Shown: positions 22,265 to 34,389 of the stretch, piece after piece
How positions within the stretch are numbered: position 1 is the stretch's first letter
Layout: every line of letters begins with the position of its first letter
Assembly (NCBI GenBank): GCA_035235625.1
Contig: CP141145.1
Coordinates: forward strand, 28,832,563 to 28,896,562
Direction of reading: 5' to 3'
Origin: Saururus chinensis
Lineage: Eukaryota; Streptophyta; Magnoliopsida; Piperales; Saururaceae
DNA length: 64,000 nt
Translations under genes and position numbers: made by a program
The notes under the pieces: generated by a model
Databases searched by the model: none
What the model was told of the DNA's origin: nothing
Seen by the model: the letters and a program-made list of their open reading frames with translations, nothing else

Positions 22265-22904
22265 TATGTGATCATGTTGTGGCTTAAGGTGTGGAAAAAT
22301 CATACTTCTGGGAGTAAGCGTTCAATTTCACATTGATGGATTTAAGCTTTATGGTGGATTTTATTTTGATTTCAGTTGGGAATCGTTGTTTTAAATGTGT
22401 TTAAGCATGCGTATATTGTCTTATGAATTTACGTCAAGTATTGGTCTTGTGCTTAGGATATGCATGAATACACACATGTATGGGGAATCTACTATGAAAT
22501 TGTAGTTAATTATGCTTTGATTATGATGCATGAGGGGACTGATTGAGAGCACGTTTTATGTGTTGGAACCCATGTAGATCTTGCTCACGGATGTATTATG
22601 ATATCATGCATCGTGGATCGGACTTGATGAATGAGGTTTTAATGATGTTTAATCGGAATTGATCGGTTGTACACAATGATTGAGATTGTGTGCCGGATTA
22701 ATCGGTCGGTGAATTAATCAAAACTTGGTTTGTCCAAAAGGACATGATTTCGATTTAAGTTCCTATGTGGAACATGGATACTCCCCGGGTTGAGTCGAGA
22801 CAAATTGAGTTATATGAGGACAAGTTGTATACTTGTCTTGCGGTTGAGATTTACTTATTGAGATAGGCACATCTGGACACTGAGCACCCAGAGTAGTATG
22901 CCTT

Positions 22905-23115
22905 TGTGCATTGGCTACCACGTGTTCTAGGTTCCCTACGTGGGAATTTGACTCTCCTCACCGCAGAGATGTCCTTGGCAAACACCCTGCTTTAGGTTCC
23001 CTATGTGGAATTTGGACGTTCTTGGCCAGAATTGTCCTTAGCGAGCAGACCTGCTCTAGGTTCCCTACGTGGGAATTTGGACTTCCCGTGTGGATTGTCC
23101 TTGGCGAGCACAGGG
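22905..23115. repeat. Three imperfect repeats of about 70 bases in LTR B
   Basis: Each unit carries CTAGGTTCCCTACGTGGGAA, then a variable part, then TGTCCTTGGCGAGCA. CCTACGTGGG is a near-palindrome containing ACGT. Confidence 0.8.
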
Positions 23116-23379
23116 GCTGACTACCCTTACATCTTGGTTTCTCTTATGAAATTCGAACCGTGTCTAGAGCGGGCAATGCCCTAGGTTTTCGGTTAGGAAA
23201 TCGGACCCCATCTAGCCTTTATGGCAATGATTGTGTTTACTCCTTGATGGAGGCATTCATCATTTGTTGATAATGCTTGTGTGTGAGATAATATTATGCC
23301 TAGGTTACACAGGTTGTGTAGGGATGCTTGAGATTATGTGACACATGTGGATGTGGTTTATTATAATTATACAAGTCTG

Positions 23380-23665
23380 CACTATGTGATTATGTGTGAT
23401 TGAGACACTATTACACAAATTTATGTGATATGAATGCATGATCAGAAAGTGTGATTGAGACACTATTCTGCTGGTTTATGTGACATGAATGAATAATCAG
23501 AAAGTGTGATTGAGACACTATCATGCAGGTTTTTGTAATATGAATGCATGATCAGAAAGTGTGTGATTGAGACACTAATATGTAGATTTATGTGATATGA
23601 ATGCATGATCTGAATTGTGTGATTATGACACTGTCATGCAGGTTTATAAGACACGGTTATATAAT
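23380..23665. repeat. Tandem repeat of about 60 bases in LTR B
   Basis: About five units built from GTGATATGAATGCATGATCA, GAAAGTGTGATTGAGACACT and a variable ATNNTGCAGGTTTAT. The array corresponds in position, though not closely in sequence, to the 56-base array in the LTRs of A. Confidence 0.85.
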
Positions 23666-23993
23666 CAGTAAGTATGTTAGAAATACTTCTCAGTCGGTTT
23701 ATGTATGCTAATATACTTGATTTGGTTAGATGTGAACTATTACCTATGCAAGATTAATGTTAGATTATGACTTGACTCTACTAAGTATGTCATATGCATG
23801 CTAGCTCCTATGTGTATAGATAAATAGGGGAATGATAAAAAAAATAGGGTATCTTGTCAATCATGGATCTGAATTAATATATTGCCATGCCGATATGTTT
23901 TTCTGATTACTACTGTTGTATCCAAACCATTAGTGAGTTTTTATACTCACCCCTATTTCCTTGTTTTGTTTTGGGGCTGCGTGGCGTGACACG

Positions 23994-25190
23994 TGATAAG
24001 TATGAAATCTATATCTATTTTACATGCCTTTTTACCTTATTTGCTAGTATAGATTAGGTTAATTTAGAGTTAATTATGGTTTATTTAGATTAAGATAGAT
24101 ATTAGTATTTTAGTTTAATTATTAATGATTTTGTAGTTATTAGTAGTTTAGATGTGTTTTTAAACAAAGTTGGAATTTTAATTATATTCTACATGTCTAA
24201 AATATGGTATTTTATGTTTTGTAGGTAAAGTACGTTTATCGAAGTACTTGGACGATGTTTTGAATAGTTCAAAATAGTCTTCACATGCTTTAAAGTGATT
24301 TGGACAACTTTTCGGAGTTATAAACAAGTTAGAAATTAATATGGACACGAAGGAAAGCTTAATGAACAAAATATGAACTGTCCAAGAAAACAGAAACACT
24401 ATATCCGATCGAACGGGGTCACTTACCGATCGATCGGGATAATGTGAATTTAGACAAAAATACAGTTCAAGCGATCGATCGGGCATGCAGGGCGATCGAA
24501 CGGCATAACGTGCAGTTTCCTAGTTTGACCCAAATTTCAATCCTTTTCATATTGGACTTCTTCCTACGGAACTTATGCCTATAGAAAGACATATTTGGCT
24601 TAAAATTGGGGGGATTCCAGTAGATTTTATGAAGAGAAAAAGGAAGAAGGAGATGGAAGAGAACTCAAAGCTTTTAATGGAGATTCAAGTGCTTTCTTCT
24701 ACAATGGAAGGCTAGACTTTTCTTTTACTTAGGAGTTGATGAAGCTATAGATAAGTTTCAGTTTCTTTTCTTTTTAATTTAGATCTCAGTTGTGAATTAT
24801 GATAATTGTATGATATGGATTTCCTTTTTAATGGAAGAGCTTTTAATGTTTATTCAAATCTATGTTGATTTATTGTCTTGTAGATGATAGATTGATGTAG
24901 TTTTGATATTTTCATCGATTCTAATTTCTGTGATTTAGATGAGATGGTCATACAATAGTTTTAATGTTTAGATAATTAATGACTTGGATGAGTTATACTG
25001 AGATTAAACGGGTCATGCCTATAGCTAGTTTAGTGTAGATGATCCGTGCTATTGTCGAAGATAGTTCATGCGATGGAAGTTAATTAATAATTCTTTTTGA
25101 AGTAATTCTAGCTTGTAGCTGAAAATACTTGTTCATACTCACACTAGATTTAGATTAAAAGTTAAGGAATTGTTATGGTCTTATAGTGAA
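23994..25190 (+). repeat. 5' LTR of element C (3' end deleted)
   Basis: Aligns with 34704-35886 of the 3' LTR at high identity. The final roughly 220 bases are missing and the sequence passes straight to a degenerate primer site. The TATA word seen in the 3' LTR (CTATAAAAAG) is changed here to CTATAGAAAG at 24579-24588. Confidence 0.92.
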
Positions 25191-25209
25191 TTGCCATTGC
25201 CGAGGACGG
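25191..25209 (+). other. Degenerate primer binding site of element C
   Basis: TTGCCATTGCCGAGGACGG compares with the tRNA-Asp-type TGGCGCCGTTGCCGGGGA seen intact in element E. Several positions have changed. Confidence 0.6.
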
Positions 25210-25647
25210 TGTTGATTTGTTACTCAATTAGTATTAGGATAATTTTATTTAATTTAGATTCAATTTACTTAATTTTTAGGTTAATTCTTAGTTTCTTACC
25301 TTCTTTTAATTTGATCTTGTAGGCTGAGTTGAAGATCGTGCTATCTACACTTGTGGCCACAAGTGAACATCGACAAGCATAGTGCTTCTCTTCGGTTTGC
25401 AGGATCTTTTTCTCTTTTTATTTTTAGTTCTTTTTTTTTAGTTAGTTTTTGCTTATTCTTTCCCTTTTTACACTTAAAATTGTGTGGTGTGTTTGTGGTG
25501 TATGCATGGTCGTCGCTCCTTACTCCCCCAATTAGTATCATTTGACCCTGAGCCTGAGCGGACATCTAGGAGAGCTGAGTTGCCCTCGACCTACACCCCC
25601 AAACTCACCTACCAATTCCTCCTCCCATACTACTTCTTCCCCCATCA

Positions 25648-27163
25648 TGGTTGAACATCAGTTAGTAGATGCACCACTTAAAGCTCTAAGGGAGTATTAC
25701 ACTCCCAATAGTACACCTCTCCTTCATGCATTAGGTTGCCAGCGGTCGCTGCTCAAAATTATGAAATTAAGCCCAATGTTATTCAAATGCTTCCATCCTT
25801 TTATGGGCTTAATAATGAAAACCCGTATAGGCACCTAGATGACTTCTTAAAACTATGCACAACTTTTAAGCTCTCAAATTTAATTGATGAAGCTGTTAAA
25901 CTTCGCCTTTTTCCTTTCACATTGAAAGATAAGGCTAAGGTATGACTTCACTCATTACAGCCAAACATTATCACAACATGGTCCCAAATGCAACAAGAGT
26001 TCCTTAAAAAGTACTTCCCCATAGGTAAGACCAACCAAATGAGAAAGGCCATAACCACTTTTGCCCAACTTCCCACTGAACAGTTTCATGAGAGTTGGGA
26101 TAGACTTAAGGACCTTCTTAGGAGGTGTCCTCATCATGCTGTCCCTAAGTGGCAATTAGTGCAACGTTTTTATGAGGGTCTTACTGAACAAAACCGTCAT
26201 CTTCTTGATGCAAGTTGTGGGGGTACCTTCTTGTTAAAAAATGAAAATGAGGCATGGAAACTTTTTGAGGACTTCAGTGAAAATTCTCTTCAACATGTTG
26301 CGTTGAATAGAAATGAGAGTGGATTATCTACCTTGAACAATGCCCCCTCTAGGGGCGGCTTGTATGAAGTCAAAAACCCATTAGACCTCTCCTCCAAAGT
26401 TGATACTTTGAGTAGGAAACTTGACCTCCTTATGACTTCAACCCATCAGCCCACTCCCTTCACTCAAGATGCATGCACAATATGCTTTAACCCAGCCTAT
26501 ACTATCATTGAGTGCCCCTCTGCCTCTCAATTTCCTGAGCTTGTCCAAGACCATGTGAATGCCACCCAATCCTTCCCTAGGGCTGAGAACAATCCATTTT
26601 CAAATACATTTAACCTTGGGTGGAGGAATCATCCTAACTTTTCTTGGCGGACACAAAACCAAGGGGTTATAGGTAACCAACTCCCTATGCAACCATTCCA
26701 AGTCCTACCAACCCCTATCCACCAACCTCAAGTGCAACCTCCATATGTCCAACCCAATAGGAGTCTGAGTTTTGAAGAAAAGGTCTTGAGTGCCTTTCAA
26801 GACCTTCAATCTTAATCTCATCTCCTCCACTCTCACACATAATCTATAGCAAAGTTAGAAGCCCAAATTGGACAACTAGCGAATGTTATTAACAAGAGAG
26901 AGATGGGGACGTTGCCAAGTCAACCCCTACCAAACCCTAAAGGTCAATTTCAGGTAGAGGAAGCTTCTCCCTCTAATGAACAAGTTAATTTCATAATGAC
27001 CCTTAGGAGTGGGAGGATTGTTGACAAGAGTATTGGGGGGACACTAGTGAAAGATGATAGGAGTGAGGAGTTAGAGAGGGCAGCCCCTAATGAACCTCAA
27101 GTAAAAGTTAGTGCACCACATGAGAAGGAGTTTGTATCTCCTTCCCCTTCCTCAGAGCCATAG
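25648..27163 (+). pseudogene. Element C gag, broken
   Basis: Athila/Tat-type gag. The first part reads MVEHQLVDAPLKALREYY. A frameshift near 25735 leads to NYEIKPNVIQMLPSFYGL, HLDDFLKLCTTFKL and KLRLFPFTLKDKAKV, after which the Trp codon conserved in this family is TGA (25942-25944). The frame then reopens with WSQMQQEFLKKYFPIGKTN, KDLLRRCPHHAVPKWQLVQ and LLDASCGGTFLLKNE, ending at 26815. The C-terminal part, including KLEAQIGQLANVINKRE and VNFIMTLRSGR, continues in another frame to 27163. No CCHC knuckle was seen, although CTICFNPAYTIIECP at about 26470-26520 looks like a remnant of one. Not translatable as one protein. Confidence 0.92.
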
Positions 27164-27388
27164 TCTAAAACCACTTCCAAGGGATCTTATATCCCTAGAG
27201 CACCTTTTCCTTAGTGTCTTGACATGGCCCCACCATTTAGAAATAGCACAGCTAAGATGGATGATATTCTTGAGACTTTTAAATAAGTCAAAATTAATCT
27301 CCCCCTCTTAGATGCCATTAAGCAAGTCCCTGCTTATGCTAAGTTCCTCAAAGACCTATGCACTCAAAAGCGTAAATCCAAAACCCAT

Positions 27389-28051
27389 GTGTCTAAGAAG
27401 GTCTTTCTCACCAAACAAGTTAGCTCTCTTTTGAAGTTTGACACCCCACCGAAGTATAAGGACCCTAGAGTACCCACTATTTCTTGTGTCATAGGTGATC
27501 ACTCCATCCATAGAGCCCTACTTGACCTTGGTGCGAGTGTCAATCTACTCCCTTACTCTGTGTATGAGAAACTAGAGTTAGGTGAATTGCAGCCTACATC
27601 AGTTACCTTGCAGCTAGCCAACCATTCTGTGCGTAAGCCTCGAGGAGTCATTGAGGATGTCTTGGTGAAGGTTGACCAGTTCTTTTTCCCTGTTGATTTT
27701 ATTGTCTTAGATATGAAAACCGGTGCCAACCCCACATATCAGATTCTTATCATTCTAGGTCGTCCATTCCTTGCCACAGCTAATGCATGCATAAATTGTA
27801 GGATGGGGGTAATGGAGATGACTTTTGGGAACATGATAGTGCAACTAAATATTTTTGATGTGTCTAACCATTTGCCTACAACTTCTAATGCTGAATGTTT
27901 TATGGTAGACAATTTTAGATTTGATGCTTATGATAGAGGTCCATCTTTTGTAGCATCAGCCCATAATCAAGTCGTGCCTTCTAATTTTTTTGCATCATCT
28001 TTTTGGAGACTTAAGAGAAGAGCTAATGCTAATATCTACCAGCCGCCCTAA
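27389..28051 (+). pseudogene. Element C protease, with pol deleted after it
   Basis: The retropepsin domain reads IHRALLDLGASVNLLPYSVY, where DLGA is the active-site form usual in Athila/Tat proteins, and later ILGRPFLATANA. The frame is open for about 220 codons and ends QPP-stop. Where RT should follow, the sequence instead passes within about 40 bases to the post-pol spacer (TTAGCGCTTCTTGGGAGGCA), so the deletion removed RT, RNase H and integrase together. The protease domain itself looks complete. Confidence 0.9.
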
Positions 28052-29516
28052 TATATTTGAGAATGTTAGCAATGTCTGGCTAAAGACAATAAACTTAGCG
28101 CTTCTTGGGAGGCAACCCATGTTTTTGATATATTTCTTTTCCTTTTGTTTATTTTCTTTGCTTCATTTAGGTTTTATTTACTTATTTTCTCAGTTTTTTT
28201 TCTCATTATAGTTTTTCTTCTTTTATGGGATATAATACTTTAGGTTTGGGAAATTGCTCTTGATATGTATGTTTCTCATGTTTTCCAATCTTATGTACTT
28301 CATTTTCAGATTAGTGGATTAGTTATGCTTTCAGGTGATATCTTTCTTTCCCTCTCTTACTTATTCTTGTCATTGTAGTATATATTTTCTTTACCATTGA
28401 GGACAATGTTTAGTTTAGGTTTGGGGGTGTAGAAAGATATTTTTATTTCTTATTTTTCTTTTAGGATGTTTTAGAGTATTTTTTTTCTTTTGTTTACTTT
28501 TAAGTGGGTTTTATCGCTTATTTTCTTTTAAAAGTATATATTTGTTTTTAAAGAGATCAATTTCATGAAGAAAATTCAAGTAATTAATTAAGTGATGAAA
28601 ATGATTAAGTGAGTAATTTATATTTTATTTTCATTATCTTGGATAATTGTGCTTATATTTTTAAATCACATTTCACACACTTGAAACTTGTAGGAATATA
28701 ATTTTATGATTTATTACTTGTAATCTTAGTGGGATATCTTTAACTAAGCATATATTTTTGAAAACTTGGCAATTGAGTAATTTTTAATATTTTATGATAG
28801 ATCTTTATGCTTAGCTTTTATTTAAAAAAAAAATAGGATAAGTGTGTACAGAAAAAAAAAAAGAATGAAAAAAATTTTTTTAAAAATTGAAAAAAAAAGT
28901 TGAAAAAAATAGATTGAATGAAAAAAAAATGAAAAAAAAAAGAGTAAAGGTTTGTTTCTCTTTTTACTGAGTAACCGGACCTTGTGCCTAGGCAAGTATA
29001 AGGGATCGCGTCAAAAGGTGAAAAGTTGAGATAAATTCTTTTATGACTTGCTTGGTTCTATAGCCTTTATAGTTCGAGTTATTAAGCCTGAGGGGTGTTT
29101 CAACACCTAGTGCCTTGAGCCAACTGGATTAGGGACACTGGCCTAACGTTTGTTACATGGACTATTTAGAAAGCTTAATAGAACTAAGTATTGCACAAGT
29201 CATATTTTGATGTATATTATGCTCTTATTCCCTAAATTTAATTGAATTTAAAGGCTATTACACTAGGGTTTATTATGAGATATTACGGATGAAAGATTGT
29301 CATTGTTATATTTTTGAGTTATTGAACTTTAATGAGCTTGATTAATGGGTCACATAAGATATGCTTGTTAATAAAGAATGAAATCATATGACTATAAAGT
29401 TTCTACACTTTATGTTTTTAAAATGTATATATGTAGTTGCACAATTATTTCTAAGATGGGGTTATAGAATGGATTATTCCTTACTTGAAAGTGATCAGAT
29501 CTTAATTGTTTACTTG
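28052..29516 (+). other. 3' non-coding spacer of element C
   Basis: It contains TTAGCGCTTCTTGGGAGGCA followed by ACCCA, a familiar post-pol motif of Athila-type elements with a small TGGG...CCCA hairpin. A polypurine-like ATTGAGGACAATGTTTAG/TTTAGGTTTGGGGGTGT (28398-28431) is also found in E at 42419-42453. An A-rich tract spans 28827-28945. A block conserved with element E lies at 29076-29160. No coding frame. Confidence 0.8.
29076..29160 (+). other. Conserved non-coding block shared with element E
   Basis: About 85 bases (GTTATTAAGCCTGAGGGGTG..., ACCTAGTGCCTTGAGCCAAC..., ending TTGTTACATGG) match 43099-43184 in element E at roughly 90% by eye, although the LTRs of C and E are not alike. It contains a perfect GGTGTT-TC-AACACC hairpin in C. 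Confidence 0.85.
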
Positions 29517-30144
29517 TGTAACGCCCGAGATTTTTCACACATTTTCCTTAAAATTCACGGAAAATTTTTGCAATATAACGTCTGTAAATCTGAGGAAAAA
29601 TGACGAAACCAAAACCTGATAAAACAGTTTATAATTTAAAACATTAAACATCCACATACGGTCAATCATCGTACGGCCAAAGCAAATATCCTCAGGCGCT
29701 ACTCGAAAACACACGTACGAATAAATTTGCTATGATCATAGACTTTTAAATACAAATCACTCTCCCAGGCATCCCTGAGTACAAGTCCCATAACAGTCCA
29801 CTGACTGATCAAAATGAAAGTCCAGAATAAACATCTTATGTTCTCATCTCACCCAATACAGGAGATCGTGGCACAAATAAACTCGCAGAGAGTCAAACAG
29901 ATACCTGAGTCAACGGGAATCAATCCACCGCTGAAACGAGCGTCCATCACCAGGAGCTCTCCGCACAACCTGCAAAACCTCCCATACAACAGGGCTAAAA
30001 ATAGTAGGGTGAGTATTTTCATACTCAGTAGGAAAATACTCAATAGGGGAAACCCCAAACGGTGAACTCACAAGTTCAAAAATGCATGCATCATGCAACT
30101 CAAACATGAAGCAGTCAACATAATATAATCATATCGTGCACATA

Positions 30145-30310
30145 CGCATATGATCATACTAAATGCACTATCGTGCCAAAGACATACCAAATGCACCACC
30201 GTGCCAAAATCATATCAAGGCATCATCGTGCCAGAATCATACCGAAGGCACCATCGTGCCAAAATCATACCAAAGGCACCATCGTGCCAAAATCATACTA
30301 TCCAAACAAC
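30145..30310. repeat. Minisatellite 1 in element D (about 28 bases x 5)
   Basis: Units read CCAAAGGCACCATCGTGCCA then AAATCATA, with small changes. GGCACCATCGTGCC is an imperfect palindrome. Confidence 0.9.
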
Positions 30311-30539
30311 TTACACAAACACCCTTATCCAGGGTCATACAATTTACTCATACCACCGTACGCATACTCATACAACATACGCATACTTGTACGATCTTAC
30401 TCGTACAATCGTATGCTCACTCATACAGCTTACCCATACATGTACGACCTTACTCGTCCAATCAGACTCGTACGACCTTACTCGTACAGTCTGCACAAAA
30501 TCATACTTACTGTCTTACTCAGAACCATATTCTCACAAT

Positions 30540-30725
30540 CGTACTCATACTCTTACAGTCGTGCTCATACTCATACGCTTACAGTCTTACTCATACTCAT
30601 ACGCTTACAGTCTTACTCATACTCATACACTTACAGTCTTGCTCATACTCATACACTTACAGTCCTGCTCATACTCATACACTTACAGTCCTGCTCATAC
30701 TCATACAGTCATACTCATAATCGTA
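30540..30725. repeat. Minisatellite 2 in element D (about 30 bases x 6)
   Basis: Units read ACTCATACACTTACAGTCTT then GCTCAT. Looser copies with ACTCGTAC extend upstream to about 30340. All three plus frames are open through it only because of the repeat. Confidence 0.9.
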
Positions 30726-30959
30726 CACATATCAACGACCACTGAAGCTCATTACAACTAATAAGCTCCAGCGTCGAAATGGAAAAGAATGCCACTGGGG
30801 CAACACCTTAACCTCCGGGGAGTGACTAGACGCCATGGACTTTTCCGAAGGTAAGGCACACCAATGCTCATGGGGCACTGGATCAAACAAGTAAGAGTAG
30901 ACCCATGATACTACTTACCTGAGCGCACAAACATAAACACCCACACATAAGGGGTCATA

Positions 30960-31105
30960 CAGTTGCCCACCATAATGGGTCTTATAGTGCCATAGAATCA
31001 CCCACCATAATGGGTCTTATAGTGCCATAGAATCGCCCACCATAATGGGTCTTATAGTGCCAGAGAATTGCCCACCATAATGGGTCTTATAGTGCCATTG
31101 CCACT
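30960..31105. repeat. Minisatellite 3 in element D (about 35 bases x 4)
   Basis: Units read CCCACCATAATGGGTCTTAT then AGTGCCATAGAATC. CCCACCATAATGGG forms a short hairpin. Confidence 0.9.
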
Positions 31106-31159
31106 CTTGGGCAGAAAACATACAGTGCCACTTGGGCAGAAACGTACAGTGCCACTCTT

Positions 31160-31425
31160 GGGCGGAATCATACAACGCTCTCAACAGAGCATCAAATGTC
31201 TGGGCTTACACAGCACACAGACCAAATCAAAAACATACGTCGCTCTCAGCAGAGCATCGCACGTACGGGCTTCATACAGCACGCAGACAAAGTCAGAAAC
31301 GTACATCGCTCTCAACAGAGCATCAAACGTCTGGGCTTATACAGCACACAGACCAAATCAGAAACAACGTCGCTCTCAGCAAAGCATCAGACGTCCGGTG
31401 CTCTACATAGCACACAGACAACATC
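31160..31425. repeat. Minisatellite 4 in element D (about 60 bases x 4)
   Basis: Units contain CGCTCTCAACAGAGCATC, ACGTCTGGGCTTATACAGCA and CACAGACCAAATCAGAAAC. Confidence 0.9.
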
Positions 31426-32129
31426 CCGCAGGATAAACACCATGGCAAGACATGATAAACGCTCGGCCAACTCATCAGCGGCCAGCTCAAACACGGAACT
31501 TAATCCGTCGAACCCTCAGGTCTCAAACTCACAACGCTATCATTAGCTGTGCTTATAATTCAAGTTTGAATTAAGTACATTATGCGGTACAATTATGCCA
31601 CACAAACTCACAGTCCTCGACTGATCAAACTGAAGCTGAGCCCGATCCGAAACCCAAGTTCGTCAGGGCAGCAGACTTCACTTACCTGTCCACATCATGG
31701 ACAAAACTCATCGTACATCAAAATCCTTACGGTCTTATATACTTCGCCATCCATCTTATGGCCAAATCCTCTTACACTGACATCCTCAAATAACGCTCCT
31801 CAGAGCCAACCCAGTTGTCGCCCTCTTACTTATATCTCACTTATTATACTTACTTTTCACTTCATAATCTGTACGTTATGCTTGTACAATTATGAACACT
31901 CTTACTGTCTGACGAACGCCCAACATACAATCCAGCCCAAACCGATCCATTCTAATCCTTGCCCGTCATACTCTTATCTTCTGTCATACGCTGACACAAG
32001 TGTATCCAAATTCAGACAAAGTCTCTGTCACCTCTTACTGTCCATCGCCCATACCTCTGCCCACATAGTCATCATACATACGTATGTCTCACACATACGT
32101 ATAACATACACATACGGTCATACATACAT

Positions 32130-32505
32130 AACTTACAAACATGCACGCTAGCCATCACTAGCACATGCACAGACATTCATACATACTCCAAACATGCACG
32201 CTAGCCATCACTAGCACATGCATAATTCATACATACTCCAAACATGCACGCTAGCCATCACTACCACATGCATCCATACGTCAAACATACACGCTAGCCA
32301 TCACTAGCACAAGCATACATACATACTCCAAACATGCACGCTAGCCATCACTAGCATATGCATAATTCATACATACTCCAAACATGCACGCTAGCCATCA
32401 CTAGCACATGCACACATCAAACATACTTCAAACATGCACGCTAGCCATCACTAGCACATGCATAACTCATACGTAGCATACTGACATATTTGCTAGCCAT
32501 CGCTA
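32130..32505. repeat. Minisatellite 5 in element D (about 55 bases x 7)
   Basis: Units contain CCAAACATGCACGCTAGCCA then TCACTAGCACATGCATA and ATTCATACATACT. GCTAG...CTAGC pairs as a hairpin in every unit. Confidence 0.92.
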
Positions 32506-34389
32506 GCGCATACATAATCCACATCCATAAAACATGCGTACATCTCATGCATATCAATCATACCATACAATCATGCTTACACACACATCATGCAATCGGA
32601 TCATTACTTAACATCCAAGCATGGAAACATACAATCCTAGCATGCTGCTACTCATTCAAAGCATGCCTCATGAATTTACGAGTTCAAAACTCCCCTACCT
32701 CGTAATCACGATGTTCGATGGCGAGCACACGACGGTGGCGGCGTCGACGGCGGAGTTGGGGGTCAAAACCGTTGCATGGCTGAGAGAGCTGCTGTCCCGA
32801 GGATTTCAAGATGCGCCGGAACTATCACGGCCAAATAGAGTGTTAGAACTCAATGCGGTAAAACCCGCAATCCACGGCGGCACACTAGGGCGGCCGGGAG
32901 AAAAGTCGTGCCAACATAAGTGGCGGTGCGATCAGATGTCAAGGGTGTACACTCTGAAGATCAGCCGGTGGCTAAGACGTGCACAGCCGGCCACAAGACG
33001 TCGAAATCGGCCGTGGACAGCACCCAACGGCGACGATTTCGGTCAACAAAGGCCCACATACGGGCGGAGAGCATGGGGCAACGCTCGAGAACCAAAGGAG
33101 AGGTGGAGGACAGCTCTAGTGGTCAACTCCACTCGGTGGCAAAGCCAACCGATGGATAGGCGGTGCAAATGCGGCACCTAAACCCAAAAGTACACGCGTG
33201 GCCACATGCACACGCGGCCCAAAGGGCGGGGGAGAGGGCTGAAAGGGGGTGACCCAAGGCCCACAAAAGCCAACAGGGCTAAGGCCCTTAGCTGTGGCCA
33301 ATCAAAGCGGCGACATCGCCGATCGCCACCCACAACCAATACCCATGGTGCGGGCGGCTATGCATCTCGCACGGTATAAGGCCATGACAAGCGGCCCATT
33401 CCGGGCGGAGTATATAATCGGGCCAAGTGGGGCTGACCCTCACTGTCGCCGAGCCGGGGCAGAGCCCATAATGGCCAAATAGCATACGGCTCGCCGATGA
33501 CCACGGCCCAAGACGCACCTAAAGCGTCTAATCGGGCGGAGCAAGGCAATAGGGGCGAGGTGGGGTCGGAAACGGCAACCCCCTACCGACACCGGGTCAA
33601 GGTAGGCTGGACGGAGTCCTACCGGTGGCCGGATGACAACCGGAAACCCACCGGCGTCCAAAACATCCCACGGACAGTGAGATGTGAATAGTAACAAAAA
33701 CCCGACCAAAAGATCGGTAGCTCACCACGGAGCGAAAAAAACATGGCGGCGGCTCCAGCCAGTGTCTATGGGTTCCTAGCGGCCAACTAAACATAAGTCT
33801 AGTTGAGAGCGGCCGCAAACGATGTCAAAATCGTACACCCACAGTGCAAAAACGGGATTGAAGGAGAGAAAACCCGAAAAAAGGTTCGGTACCTCGTGGA
33901 GGAGCGAAGAGGCCGTGGCGGCGGTCATGGTCGGTACCTACGGACTCGTGGCGGTGAGGCAAAGCGGATCCTAATAAGAATTGAAGGAATCCGACGACGG
34001 AGGAGGGAGAACGGAGCGACCGGATATGGCCTCGGGTTTTCTCACAAAACCACTGGACGTGAAAAAAAATCTTACTGGAATGTCGGTTCTGTGAAACCGA
34101 TGAAATGGATTTCATATATATAGTTAAATCTTTTCAATTTTTACATTCATGTCCTCAATGCGCGTTAACTCACTGGTTACGCGCTATAGCTCCAAACTTC
34201 GCGCCATAAGCGCGTAGCGAGGCCTGTGGCCCGCGACTAAGCCCCACACCCAACTCTACGGGTATAAATACGGGGAAAAATACACAAATATAAATACGTC
34301 AAAGCGTCACATTTTCCTGCCGAAAATGACCAGAAAAATAGCAGGAAAATCACAGAAAATCGTATAAAAATCAGGGACCTTACAACTTG

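Larger units (their letters stand above)
22265..23993 (+). mobile_element. LTR B, piece 2 of 4
   Basis: Continuation of the old LTR after element A. It ends GGGGCTGCGTGGCGTGACACG, where element C begins; the last five bases (ACACG) are the target duplication of C. The order matches the reverse complement of A's LTR, including the CACCCCT...CTTGTTTTGTTTTGGGGCTGCG stretch. Confidence 0.82.
29517..34384 (-). mobile_element. Element D, 4.87-kb solo-LTR-like insertion
   Basis: The ends are TGTAACGCCCGAG and GGGACCTTACA with a perfect target duplication ACTTG (29512-29516 and 34385-34389). There is no coding domain and no internal direct repeat of the ends, so a solo LTR fits best. Read on the minus strand it starts TGTAAGGTCCCTGATTTTT and ends CGGGCGTTACA, the pattern of Tekay/Del LTRs. 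Long stretches match LTR G (for example 31490-31620 against 47660-47780, and 32630-32730 against 46790-46860, inverted). That homology sets the orientation. It holds five separate minisatellite arrays and a GC-rich section (32700-34100). It interrupts element C. Confidence 0.87.

Noticed and set aside
30150-30761. Three overlapping open frames of about 190-200 codons rich in Tyr, Ser, His and Thr
   Set aside because: They are open only because of the minisatellites in element D. All three registers are equally open.
32130-32505. CRISPR-like array of regularly spaced repeats
   Set aside because: The spacers are as conserved as the repeats and the setting is a plant LTR, so this is a tandem minisatellite.
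33803-34123. GC-rich open frames around 32.7-34.1 kb as host genes
   Set aside because: They lie inside element D, are open on both strands, and have no recognisable domain.
29517-34384. Element D as a DNA transposon, because its ends are loosely inverted (TGTAACGCC / TGTAAGGTCC)
   Set aside because: Similar TGTAA...TTACA symmetry is normal for this LTR family, the target duplication is 5 bases, and its sequence matches LTR G.
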